Source: UBA4675 sp964601265 (GTDB lineage: Bacteria; Bacillota; Clostridia; Christensenellales; Borkfalkiaceae). From it: DNA of 64,000 nucleotides. Under the pieces are notes generated by a model that worked only from the letters and a program-made list of their open reading frames with translations, made no database searches and was not told the DNA's origin. A program made the position numbers and the translations under genes. Of the stretch, positions 1 to 7,265 are shown in pieces (positions within the stretch are counted from its first letter, which is position 1; every line of letters begins with the position of its first letter). Where the stretch lies: the NCBI GenBank assembly GCA_964601265.1, contig CAZRMT010000001.1, positions 1-64,000 of the forward strand. The letters are read 5' to 3'.

Positions 1-55
1 AAGCAATTCCCGACGGACCCGAACCTGCCACCAATACGTCGTAATTAAAAGTCAT
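1..55 (-). CDS. FAD/NAD(P)-binding oxidoreductase, N-terminal fragment
   Basis: Only the first 18 codons lie in the window; the gene continues beyond the left edge. The translation begins MTFNYDVLVAGSGPSGIA, a beta-strand followed by the GxGxxG dinucleotide-binding turn that opens Rossmann-fold flavoproteins. The ATG at 55-53 has a GGAGA Shine-Dalgarno five to six bases upstream and a good minus-strand promoter (86-114). The substrate cannot be inferred from this fragment; thioredoxin-reductase-like and geranylgeranyl-reductase-like flavoproteins both start this way. Confidence 0.7.
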   Translation of the reverse strand, partial: MTFNYDVLVAGSGPSGIA

Positions 56-85
56 GATATTTCTCCGTTAAAATCATCTGTTATG

Positions 86-114
86 ATTATATATGCGTAG
101 CTTACTAAAATCAA
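86..114 (-). promoter_or_regulatory. Sigma-A promoter of the flavoprotein gene
   Basis: On the minus strand TTGATT (114-109) is followed by a 17-bp spacer and TATAAT (91-86). This places transcription start near position 79, about 24 bases before the flavoprotein ATG. Confidence 0.7.
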
Positions 115-139
115 GTATTTGGATTAAATAATTAAATCA

Positions 140-155
140 TATGTGAATTCACATA
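140..155. promoter_or_regulatory. Perfect 16-bp palindrome, candidate operator
   Basis: TATGTGAATTCACATA is its own reverse complement. It lies between the end of the XRE gene and the flavoprotein promoter, centred about 68 bp upstream of that promoter's predicted start, a position usual for an activator site. The TGTGA/TCACA halves recall CRP/FNR and Rex sites, but the spacing between halves (two bases) is not that of a CRP site. Confidence 0.45.
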
Positions 156-163
156 ATAATTTT

Positions 164-361
164 TTAAGTTAAGATATCGTTAAAATCTTCATCGAAAATT
201 TCACAAATGTTTGCTAGAGTTTCAAAGTCGGGTTCACAAATTTTATTTTCCCAAGCGCTTATTGTCCGTTGATCCACGTTTAACAGTTGGGCAAGTTCTT
301 GTTGCGTCATTTTTGAATTAATTCTTAAACTTTTCAAATTGTCGGCAAATTTAATAATCAT
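164..361 (-). CDS. Small XRE-family HTH transcriptional regulator
   Basis: This 65-residue protein is almost entirely one helix-turn-helix domain of the Cro/CI (XRE) type. Residues about 9-36 read LKSLRINSKMTQQELAQLL then NVDQRTISAWE, the usual order of scaffold helix, positioning helix and recognition helix, with the conserved Q-R-TIS-WE segment. There is no ligand-binding or membrane domain, so it probably acts as a simple dimeric repressor. The start at 361 is the first Met before the HTH; a longer reading frame extends upstream but would run through the opposite promoter. No Shine-Dalgarno precedes it. A TACAAT -10-like hexamer (375-370) would start transcription within a couple of bases of the ATG, so it may be leaderless. 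It is divergent from the small membrane-protein gene at 456, whose promoter holds a palindrome this protein may bind. Confidence 0.85.
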   Translation of the reverse strand: MIIKFADNLKSLRINSKMTQQELAQLLNVDQRTISAWENKICEPDFETLANICEIFDEDFNDILT

Positions 362-396
362 AACAAAATATTGTAGTAAAAATATTAAAAAAAATG

Positions 397-425
397 TTGA
401 CATACCAAAAAATTTGGTATATAAT
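397..425 (+). promoter_or_regulatory. Perfect consensus promoter with operator palindrome in its spacer
   Basis: TTGACA (397-402) and TATAAT (420-425) are separated by exactly 17 bp. The spacer is almost wholly occupied by an inverted repeat, ATACCAAA (402-409), AAA, TTTGGTAT (413-420), with perfect 8-bp arms that end on the last base of the -35 and the first base of the -10. A protein bound here would block RNA polymerase. The divergent XRE gene is the obvious candidate binder (inference). Confidence 0.85.
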
Positions 426-455
426 GTACATAAAATACAAAAGGAGGTTGGTTCA

Positions 456-713
456 ATGGCAATTACAGGATTTGTATTAAGCTTGGTAGGTTTACTGATG
501 GGAGTCATAGGTAACTGGGTTTCGGCTTGGTGCTGTGTTTTCGGTCTTCCCGTTGCTGTAACAGGTTTAGTTCTTTCGGCTGTTTCTCGTAAAAAGAGAC
601 CCGGTGCGTTGGGTACTGCAGGTTTAGTTGTTGGTATTATTGCTACGGTATTCACGGCTATTACGTTCTTTACTTGCGGGCTTTGTGTTATTTGTGCAGC
701 GGCAGTTCTTTAA
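456..713 (+). CDS. Small DUF4190-like membrane protein
   Basis: An 85-residue hydrophobic protein with two membrane segments (about 5-35 and 57-83) joined by a short basic loop with SRKKRPGALGTAG. The pattern of two helices with a G-ALGTAGLVVGI second helix matches the DUF4190 family of small membrane proteins, whose function is unknown. The ATG at 456 is set by an AAGGAGG Shine-Dalgarno (441-447); longer readings run back through the promoter and are wrong. A strong, probably repressed promoter sits upstream and a hairpin terminator follows. With the divergent XRE gene it looks like a small self-contained regulated unit. Its regulation by XRE is inferred, not shown. Confidence 0.75.
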   Translation: MAITGFVLSLVGLLMGVIGNWVSAWCCVFGLPVAVTGLVLSAVSRKKRPGALGTAGLVVGIIATVFTAITFFTCGLCVICAAAVL

Positions 714-749
714 GTAAGAAAAATAATACATACGGCAAAAATTTAAAAT

Positions 750-794
750 ACCGCACATTTTGAAGGGTTCTTCGACTTGTGCGGTGTTTTTTTT
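750..794 (+). terminator. Intrinsic terminator after the DUF4190-like gene
   Basis: ACCGCACA (750-757) pairs with TGTGCGGT (778-785). The intervening loop holds a smaller GAAG/CTTC hairpin, and a run of eight T follows. It lies just upstream of the Shine-Dalgarno of the next gene, so it may also act as an attenuator for that gene. Confidence 0.8.
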
Positions 795-804
795 GGAGGA
801 AAAA

Positions 805-1596
805 ATGATTATTATTAAAAGTAGCTATTTTAAGTTGTTTGGGAAAGAAATCCCGTATTACGGAATCTTGTTTGTTGTAGGGTTTGCGGTTGCCGTACTA
901 ATTTCTCTTTACAATACAAAAAAATTAAATATAGATAAATGGGAAGTTGCGTATGGTGGTGTTTTTGCGGGAATAGGCGGGATAATAGGCGCTAAAGTGC
1001 TTTCTATAATAACTTCTCTCAAAATTATTATTGAAAACCATTTATCCCTGTTACATATTATGAAAAACGGATTTGTTTTTTACGGCGGATTGCTTGGCGG
1101 AATTTTTGGACTTTTTGTCTATTGTAAAGCGTTTAAACTGTCTTTTCATGACTATTGCGAATTGTTTGCTTCGGGAGTTCCGCTAGGGCATGCGCTAGGG
1201 CGTATCGGTTGTCTTTTTTCGGGTTGCTGTTTCGGTAAGAGTGTAAATTACGGTTTTTCCGTTGTGTATAAATTTAGCGCTAATCCTAATACGCCTCTTG
1301 ATACCCCTTTACTTCCCGTGCAATTAATCGAGGCAATTTGTCTTATTCTTATTTTTATTGCATGTGAAATTGAGGTTTTAAAAGTTCCGCAAAAAAAATT
1401 ATCTGCGTACACGTATATTTTTTCATACTCTATAATTAGGTTTATATTAGAATTTTTCAGAAACGATTTAGAAAGAGGAGTATATTTATTATCAACCTCA
1501 CAATATATTTCTATTATGTTGTTTATCGGTACTATGGTTTTCTTTGTTCTTGATATGAAAAAACGCTATGTTATCGGCAAAAAGGAAAAAATATAA
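805..1596 (+). CDS. lgt: Prolipoprotein diacylglyceryl transferase-like membrane protein (Cys-motif type)
   Basis: A 263-residue polytopic membrane protein with the Lgt fold pattern: an N-terminal PYYGILF segment, a YGGLLGG loop near 93-99, and the signature segment near 129-144 reading HALGRIGCLFSGCCFG. Lgt transfers diacylglycerol from phosphatidylglycerol to the lipobox cysteine of prolipoproteins. The His and Gly-Arg of the signature are present. The usual GR-GNF-NGE sequence is replaced by a cysteine-rich GRIGC..GCC version found in Lgt-like paralogues of clostridia. Whether it is a true Lgt or acts on another substrate cannot be settled by sequence. The ATG at 805 has a GGAGGA Shine-Dalgarno (795-800). 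No promoter of its own is evident; transcription may pass through the upstream hairpin. A second Lgt-like gene lies at 9863-10663. Confidence 0.75.
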   Translation: MIIIKSSYFKLFGKEIPYYGILFVVGFAVAVLISLYNTKKLNIDKWEVAYGGVFAGIGGIIGAKVLSIITSLKIIIENHLSLLHIMKNGFVFYGGLLGGIFGLFVYCKAFKLSFHDYCELFASGVPLGHALGRIGCLFSGCCFGKSVNYGFSVVYKFSANPNTPLDTPLLPVQLIEAICLILIFIACEIEVLKVPQKKLSAYTYIFSYSIIRFILEFFRNDLERGVYLLSTSQYISIMLFIGTMVFFVLDMKKRYVIGKKEKI

Positions 1597-1621
1597 CAAA
1601 AAATAAAACTTAAAAAGATTG

Positions 1622-1657
1622 AAATAGGTTTACCTTTTAGGGTGACCTATTTTTTTA
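1622..1657 (+). terminator. Intrinsic terminator after the first lgt-like gene
   Basis: AAATAGGT (1622-1629) pairs with ACCTATTT (1645-1652), with an inner ACC/GGT pairing, followed by a run of T. Confidence 0.8.
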
Positions 1658-1689
1658 GTTTGTATAGCTAATAAATAACGGTTTCGGCG

Positions 1690-1718
1690 TTGACAAAGGG
1701 TGGTTTTTATGGTAAATT
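1690..1718 (+). promoter_or_regulatory. Probable promoter of the MBL-comEC-holA operon
   Basis: TTGACA (1690-1695), 17-bp spacer, TAAATT (1713-1718), a 4/6 match to the -10. Predicted start near 1725. This supports the ATG at 1754 as the first codon of the next gene, because longer readings would begin inside the promoter. Confidence 0.55.
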
Positions 1719-1753
1719 TATTAAAAAGAAATTATACTCAAAAGGGAAACGAT

Positions 1754-2455
1754 ATGATACTTACTATACTAGGCAATAACGGACCTTATCCCGCAAAAAA
1801 CGGAGCGACGAGTTCTTATTTATTGCAAACGAACGAGGGAAAGAAAATTATTTTCGATATGGGGAGCGGAGCTTTTGCCAATTTACTAAAAAACGATAAT
1901 CCGTCCGACGTGGACGCAATTATTATTTCGCATTTACATTACGACCATGTTGCCGATTTAGGCGTATTCTTGTATTATATACAGTCGCATAAAAGTAAAA
2001 AAACACAATTATTTTTCCCCGAAAAAACCCCTTTTACGCAAGATTTTGAGGGTAAGGGTTTTGACGTTAAATACTATTCTTCGTTCGACGCCGTTTTAAT
2101 AGGCGATACGAAAATAACTTTTAAACAAACGAATCACCCCGTTTTAACGTATTCTAGTATGGTTGAAGAGGACGGCAAAAGGTTTTTATATACTGCCGAT
2201 ACGAATTATTTTGCGGAAATCGAGGACTTGTTTTCCGTTTGCGACAGCGCTTTATGCGATAGTTGTTTTTTGCGTGAAAACGGCGATTTATCAAGACCGC
2301 ATATGAGCGTAAAAAGAGTTTGCGAACTAGGGGAAAAACATAAAGTAAAAGTCATTCTTACGCATTTAAACCCCGAAGTTTCTGATGTCGAAATAAAAAA
2401 CGAAGCTTTCGGGGACTATATAATATCACACGTAAACGAAACGTATAAGATATGA
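1754..2455 (+). CDS. MBL-fold metallohydrolase
   Basis: A 233-residue single-domain metallo-beta-lactamase-fold hydrolase. The zinc-binding HxHxDH motif is intact as HLHYDH at residues 60-65. A second metal-ligand Asp is in the YTADT segment, and a late His sits in ILTHLNP. The overall pattern (IIFDMGSGAFANL near the N-terminus) resembles YhfI/ribonuclease Z-like cytosolic hydrolases rather than antibiotic-degrading lactamases. The ATG at 1754 follows an AAAGGG ribosome site. Its stop overlaps the start of comEC by four bases (ATGA), so the two are translationally coupled. This is notable because the following ComEC lacks its own C-terminal MBL domain. The substrate is unknown. Confidence 0.85.
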   Translation: MILTILGNNGPYPAKNGATSSYLLQTNEGKKIIFDMGSGAFANLLKNDNPSDVDAIIISHLHYDHVADLGVFLYYIQSHKSKKTQLFFPEKTPFTQDFEGKGFDVKYYSSFDAVLIGDTKITFKQTNHPVLTYSSMVEEDGKRFLYTADTNYFAEIEDLFSVCDSALCDSCFLRENGDLSRPHMSVKRVCELGEKHKVKVILTHLNPEVSDVEIKNEAFGDYIISHVNETYKI

Positions 2456-3939
2456 AAAAACTGATGAATTTTCGGTTTTCTTATCCGCTAATAACGGGAA
2501 TTCTGTTAGGAATATTGACGAGCAGATATTTTTATTCCGAAAATTACGAAATCATACTTTTAGACGTCGCAATCGTGGGGTTATTCGTCTTTTTCTTTTA
2601 CTCAGAGAAAAAGAGGCTTATCGTTTCGCTTGCCGTTTTTGCGGTACTGTTTACTTTTTCCGTGCTATTGTATCGGTTTTTGCTGGAACATTATTTGTCT
2701 TTAAGTCTTTCGTCGGATAATGTGTACTATATTAGCGGAAAAGTTAAGTCAATCGCGTATTACGAAGATTACGTGTGCGTAAAATTAGGTGGCGCCACGA
2801 TAGAGTACGACTATAAACTCGTAAATACTTCGCTCTACGTTTACGTTGAAAACGGAAACGCTATCGAACTTGGCGATAAAATCGGATTTTATTCTACCGT
2901 TGTAAGGGCGTTTTCAAAAAACAACCCGTCGCTGTTGTACGAGGGGATAACCTATTCGTCCTCCGTCGCCATAGAGAACGTTGAATATCTGGGGAGCAAG
3001 CTTAACGCATTCGAAAAGTGTAATGTATATATAAAAAACGTACTGTTTTCCAATATGGATAAAAGCGTTGCGGGGATTGCATACGCAATGCTTACGGGAA
3101 CCACTAGTTTTATTCCGCAAGAGGCAAAGAGCCTATATAAATTTGCGGGCATTGCGCACGTTTTTTCCGTTTCGGGACTGCATATTTCTTTTATAGCTCA
3201 CTTTTTAAACAAGCTAACGGCTAAAATACCCGTAAAACCTATTTACAAAACCGTATTTATTATCGCCGTGCTGACTTTTTACAGCGGAATATGTAATTTT
3301 ACCGCGTCTTCTTTAAGGGCGGTTATTATGTGTTCGGTATTGCTTCTATGTAAAAGCTTCGGTAGAAAATACGATATTTTAAACGCAATGCTCATAAGTA
3401 TGGCGGTATTGCTTTCGGTAAATCCTTTTTCGATATTCAACGTGGGATTTCAGCTGTCGTATTTATCGGTTTTGGGAATAATAATTTTAGCAAATCCCTT
3501 TAAACGTCTGTTAAAATTCATTCCCGAAAAAATAAGTTCGTCAGTTTCTGTCAGCTTATCGTCTTGTATAACGACTTTACCCGTTATGATGAAAGTATTC
3601 GGTTATTTTTCACCCGTTTCTTTCCTATATAATCTTGTAATTATTCCGATAATATACGTAATTTTTCTCGGTTTAATTTTAACGCTCGTGGCAAGTTTCG
3701 TTATAAAATTAAAGGCAGTGTTTTTCCTTGCCGATAAAGCTCTAATAGGTATAAATCGTATTTTAAGTTTTACCAAACCCGAGCGTTGGATTGTTAGCGG
3801 TCGGTCTTTCGGTTACGGCGAGGTATTCTACTATTCGGGCGTACTCGTCGGTGGAGATTTGATAAATTTAGATAAAACAAAAAAACTTATTTTTTGCTTA
3901 ATTTTTATTATTATATTCTTATTATTTTTAATTTTTTAG
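2452..3939 (+). CDS. comEC: ComEC/Rec2-family DNA-uptake membrane protein without nuclease domain
   Basis: A 495-residue protein with several N-terminal membrane helices, a periplasm-facing OB-like region (about 75-160), and the Competence domain with the hallmark HVFSVSGLHISF near residue 240 followed by multiple helices. ComEC forms the inner-membrane channel for single-stranded DNA during natural transformation. The usual 750-800-residue form ends with a metallo-beta-lactamase domain; this one stops after the last membrane helix, so it is the short form. The preceding gene, overlapping by four bases, encodes a separate MBL-fold hydrolase. It sits directly upstream of holA, a common Firmicute neighbourhood. 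Other competence genes are not in the window, so active DNA uptake is not established. Confidence 0.9.
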   Translation: MKKLMNFRFSYPLITGILLGILTSRYFYSENYEIILLDVAIVGLFVFFFYSEKKRLIVSLAVFAVLFTFSVLLYRFLLEHYLSLSLSSDNVYYISGKVKSIAYYEDYVCVKLGGATIEYDYKLVNTSLYVYVENGNAIELGDKIGFYSTVVRAFSKNNPSLLYEGITYSSSVAIENVEYLGSKLNAFEKCNVYIKNVLFSNMDKSVAGIAYAMLTGTTSFIPQEAKSLYKFAGIAHVFSVSGLHISFIAHFLNKLTAKIPVKPIYKTVFIIAVLTFYSGICNFTASSLRAVIMCSVLLLCKSFGRKYDILNAMLISMAVLLSVNPFSIFNVGFQLSYLSVLGIIILANPFKRLLKFIPEKISSSVSVSLSSCITTLPVMMKVFGYFSPVSFLYNLVIIPIIYVIFLGLILTLVASFVIKLKAVFFLADKALIGINRILSFTKPERWIVSGRSFGYGEVFYYSGVLVGGDLINLDKTKKLIFCLIFIIIFLLFLIF

Positions 3940-3949
3940 GAGAAAAGAT

Positions 3950-4888
3950 TTGGATTACGTTTCTTTTTTGTCGAGCGAAAAAAATTCTCACGGATATTAT
4001 TTCGAAGGGGAAGATTCCTTTTTACATAATCGTGCCGTTAACTCTTTAAAAGAGGCTTTTAATTGTAGTGATATGGATTTTTCCTTTTTAGAAAGCGACG
4101 TTAGCGAAAACGAAATAATATCTTTACTCGAAACGGCGCCTTTTTTAAGTGAAAAGCGTATCGTTTGCGTAAAAGAGTTTTACCCGAAGTCGCAAGAGGT
4201 AAAAAAACTAGACGAGTATTTACAAAAAAACGATTATTCGGTTTTAATCGTGTCGAATACGAACAAATGCGAGTGTTTAAAGAAATTGCCTTTCGTAGTA
4301 GTCGACTGTTCTAAAAACGAAAACTTCGTACTTTCTTATATAAAAAAATCATTAAAACAAGAGGGTATAGAGTGCGGAAGAGAAGAAGCGCAGACTATTT
4401 GCGATTATTGTTTGGCGGATTCTTATAAAATAGACGGCGAGCTTAAAAAACTCTCTGCTTTTTGTAAGGGAAAAGGCGTGGTTGAAATTTCGGATATTGA
4501 AAAACTCGTCACCAAGGACGACGATTTTAAAATTTACGAACTCACCGACCATATCGCAAACAAACGGATAAAAAAGGCTTACGGCGTTTTAACGGATATG
4601 ATAAATAAAAACGAGCCTCCGCAAAGGTTGTTTTTTTCTATATACAATCATTTTAAAAGGCTTTTTTATTGTCGGCTTAAACCGAATAGCATTGACGAAT
4701 TAGTTCGTCTTTTCGGAATAAAAGAGTATGCGGTCAAAAAAACCGTTTCGTTGGCGTTAAAATTTCCCGCAAAGTCGTTAAAGGAAATTTTAGATAGATT
4801 TTTTGTTTACGACGAACGCATTAAAAGCGGAAAATTAGACGTAAACGAAGCGCTTTGGCTTTCCGTATTCGGTATTGTAACTCGTTAA
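3950..4888 (+). CDS. holA: DNA polymerase III subunit delta
   Basis: A 312-residue HolA-type clamp-loader subunit. It opens the beta clamp within the delta-delta'-gamma/tau complex. Seen here: an N-terminal YYFEGEDSFLHNRAVNSL segment that replaces the P-loop region, the AAA-like core, and the delta-specific helical C-terminal domain beginning around KIYELTDHIANK with the typical PQRLFFSIYNHFKRL segment. The start is TTG at 3950, chosen because AGGAG (3938-3942) is optimally spaced and no in-frame ATG fits. It begins eleven bases after the comEC stop, so it belongs to the same operon. Confidence 0.9.
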   Translation: MDYVSFLSSEKNSHGYYFEGEDSFLHNRAVNSLKEAFNCSDMDFSFLESDVSENEIISLLETAPFLSEKRIVCVKEFYPKSQEVKKLDEYLQKNDYSVLIVSNTNKCECLKKLPFVVVDCSKNENFVLSYIKKSLKQEGIECGREEAQTICDYCLADSYKIDGELKKLSAFCKGKGVVEISDIEKLVTKDDDFKIYELTDHIANKRIKKAYGVLTDMINKNEPPQRLFFSIYNHFKRLFYCRLKPNSIDELVRLFGIKEYAVKKTVSLALKFPAKSLKEILDRFFVYDERIKSGKLDVNEALWLSVFGIVTR

Positions 4889-5001
4889 TTCGGCTAAAAG
4901 TAAAAATCTATTGACCGTTACGAGAAATAATCGGCAAAACGCTTTATTTTATATAATAAAGAGTGTATAATATTAATAATCAACTTGTTTGGAGAAAGAC
5001 T

Positions 5002-5811
5002 ATGGACAACGTAGTACAGGCATTTAAAAACGCATTTAAGAACTTCGGAGCGATAGATATTGTCGAAATCGTTTTGATGCTTATATTATTTTTTTGCGTA
5101 ATACAGTTTTTGATAGGGAATAAGGCGTACGTTCTGCTCGGCATTTTTATTGCGTTCGTCGTCGGCTTATCGTATATTACCATTGTGCAAGGAATAGATA
5201 AAATTTATTTTTTGCTTTTCGTGTGTTTTTTTATTTTGTTTTCCACGGTGCTGTATGCAAAGGAGATAAAAAGAGATTTTTGGGGACTTTCGCTTATCAG
5301 CAAGGAAAACAAGCTTTTTAAAAACGACAAATCCAATGCGACTAAAAGCGCGGGGGAATGTATAGACGAAATAATAATCGCCTTGCAAAATATGTCCAAA
5401 AGCAATATAGGGGCGCTCATAATTCTTTCGGATAATAATATGCCTTCCAGCATATTAGAAAGCGGTGTTTTAATAAACAGCGAAATTTCGAGCGAGATTA
5501 TAGAGAGCATATTTTTCCCGAAAACGCCTTTACACGACGGGGCAATGATAATAAAGGGTAAAGAAATAAAATACGCAGGTTGTTTTTTGCCCTTATCTCA
5601 ACAAGTAAATATTCCCAAGGATTTAGGAACCAGACATAGAGCGGGTATCGGTATTACCGAAGCTATAAACGTTATTTCGATTATCGTGTCGGAAGAGAAC
5701 GGTATTATAAGTATCGCTAGGGGCGGGAAAATCGAGAGATACGCCGATAGCGACAAATTGCGAGAAACGCTTTCTAACTATTATAAACTTGAATTGATTT
5801 CGGAGAGATAA
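5002..5811 (+). CDS. cdaA: Diadenylate cyclase CdaA (c-di-AMP synthase)
   Basis: A 269-residue membrane-bound DisA_N protein that condenses two ATP into cyclic di-AMP, the second messenger controlling potassium and osmotic balance in Firmicutes. Three membrane helices occupy roughly residues 20-85, followed by a linker and the cyclase domain. The catalytic DGA motif is at 179-181 and RHR at 211-213, both intact. The ATG at 5002 follows GGAGAAAG. In most Firmicutes cdaA is followed by cdaR (ybbR) and glmM; here a 37-codon membrane-peptide gene begins one base after the stop and neither of those genes is present. A 113-bp AT-rich gap precedes the gene and includes TATAAT-like hexamers, but I could not assign a convincing -35. 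Confidence 0.95.
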   Translation: MDNVVQAFKNAFKNFGAIDIVEIVLMLILFFCVIQFLIGNKAYVLLGIFIAFVVGLSYITIVQGIDKIYFLLFVCFFILFSTVLYAKEIKRDFWGLSLISKENKLFKNDKSNATKSAGECIDEIIIALQNMSKSNIGALIILSDNNMPSSILESGVLINSEISSEIIESIFFPKTPLHDGAMIIKGKEIKYAGCFLPLSQQVNIPKDLGTRHRAGIGITEAINVISIIVSEENGIISIARGGKIERYADSDKLRETLSNYYKLELISER

Positions 5812-5812
5812 T

Positions 5813-5926
5813 ATGGGACACAGAAACGACGGAAAACGTAAAATTAACGGATTTTTAAAGATTTTTATAGCAACTATTTTAACGCTTGCGGTAACGCTTA
5901 TCGCATTCGTAACGATAAATCATTAA
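5813..5926 (+). CDS. 37-residue single-helix membrane peptide
   Basis: A short gene beginning one base after cdaA stops. The N-terminus is basic (MGHRNDGKRKINGFLK) and the remainder is one hydrophobic helix (IFIATILTLAVTLIAFVTI) ending in NH. It has its own Shine-Dalgarno (GGAGAG, 5802-5807) overlapping the cdaA end, and it stops eleven bases before the aspartokinase start, so it fits into the operon as a translated unit. I do not recognise a family. It occupies the position where the CdaA regulator CdaR normally lies and could be a vestige of it or a small CdaA partner; both are guesses. Confidence 0.6.
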   Translation: MGHRNDGKRKINGFLKIFIATILTLAVTLIAFVTINH

Positions 5927-5937
5927 AAGAGGCAAAT

Positions 5938-7251
5938 ATGAAAGTATGTAAGTTTGGCGGAACGTCAATGGCAACGGTTCAGTCCATTAAACAAGTGGCT
6001 GATATTATTAAGTCGGATTCGGAAAGAAAATTTATCATCGTTTCCGCGGCGGGCAAAAGATTTAAAGACGATATTAAGGTTACCGACATTTTATACGGTT
6101 GTTTTTACGCCGTAAGAGATACGGGCACTTGCGCAAAGGCTTTTGCGCCCATAAGAGAAAGATATACCGAAATCGTTAACGAAATGAAAATAGATTTAGA
6201 CGTTAAGGACTTTTTCGACGGTATAGAACAGCAAATCGACAAAGAGTGTTCGCTTGATTTTACCTTGTCGAGAGGAGAATATATTTCTGCCGTCATTATG
6301 TCTAAAGTTTTGAATTATAACTTCGTGGACAGTGCGGATATGATAAGGTTTGCAAGCAACGGAAATCTAAATTCCGAATACACCAACGATAAAGTTACCA
6401 TAAAGCTTGGCAATTTAGAAAATGCCGTTATCCCCGGTTTTTACGGAAAAGACGCATACGGAAAAATTAAAACGTTTTCCCGTGGCGGAAGCGATATAAC
6501 GGGCAGTATAATAGCTAGGGGAGTAAAGGCTGACGTTTACGAAAACTGGACGGACGTTAGCGGATTTTTGGCTTGCGACCCGAGGATTGTAAATAATCCC
6601 GTAGCCATTTCTCAACTTACTTATGCGGAAATAAGGGAGCTTTCGTATATGGGGGCTATGGTTCTTCATACCGACTCTATTATGCCTGCGCAAAAGGGGA
6701 ATATTCCCATTAACATTAAAAACACCTTCCGCCCCGAAGACGAGGGTACTTTAATCGTTCCGAGGGATAAATACGTTCCTCACGACTTGCCCGTAACGGG
6801 TATAGCGGGAAAAAAGAACTTCTCCGTTATTACCATCGAAAAATCTATGATGAATACGGAAGTCGGCTTTTTAAGAAAAGTTCTCACCGTGTTTGAAAAT
6901 TTCGATATATCCATAGAACACATTCCTACGGGAATAGATACTTTGTCTATAGTCGTTGCCAGCGAATCCGTTAAAAACGGCGTGTTAAACGAATTAATTT
7001 GCGGATTGAGAGAAACCGTACAACCCGACTTTTTATCCGTTGTTGAAAACGTTGCGTTGATAGCTACGGTCGGACACGGTATTTCGGGTAAAACGGGTAT
7101 GGCGTCAAGGTTGTTTAAGTCGCTTGCCGATAACAATATCAACTTAAAACTTATAGACCAAGGTTCAAGCGAATTAAACATAATAATCGGCGTTGATAAT
7201 TGTGATTTTGAAAATAGCGTTAGAGCAATATATAAGGAGTTCTTCGAGTAA
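5938..7251 (+). CDS. Aspartate kinase
   Basis: A 437-residue monofunctional aspartokinase, which phosphorylates aspartate in the first step toward lysine, threonine and methionine (and diaminopimelate for the wall). The N-terminal ATP-site motif KFGGTS is at residues 5-10, the kinase core carries SRGGSDITGS, and two ACT domains follow in the C-terminal 140 residues (from about 295). These domains usually bind lysine or threonine for feedback inhibition. The ATG at 5938 lies seven bases after an AGAGG ribosome site. No lysine riboswitch-like leader is present because it sits inside an operon with cdaA. The paralogue type (lysC, dapG or thrA-like) cannot be named safely. Confidence 0.95.
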   Translation: MKVCKFGGTSMATVQSIKQVADIIKSDSERKFIIVSAAGKRFKDDIKVTDILYGCFYAVRDTGTCAKAFAPIRERYTEIVNEMKIDLDVKDFFDGIEQQIDKECSLDFTLSRGEYISAVIMSKVLNYNFVDSADMIRFASNGNLNSEYTNDKVTIKLGNLENAVIPGFYGKDAYGKIKTFSRGGSDITGSIIARGVKADVYENWTDVSGFLACDPRIVNNPVAISQLTYAEIRELSYMGAMVLHTDSIMPAQKGNIPINIKNTFRPEDEGTLIVPRDKYVPHDLPVTGIAGKKNFSVITIEKSMMNTEVGFLRKVLTVFENFDISIEHIPTGIDTLSIVVASESVKNGVLNELICGLRETVQPDFLSVVENVALIATVGHGISGKTGMASRLFKSLADNNINLKLIDQGSSELNIIIGVDNCDFENSVRAIYKEFFE

Positions 7252-7265
7252 AATCGAACATTGAA

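Noticed and set aside
140..155. Palindrome as a classical CRP site
   Set aside because: CRP needs TGTGA-N6-TCACA; here only two bases separate the halves.
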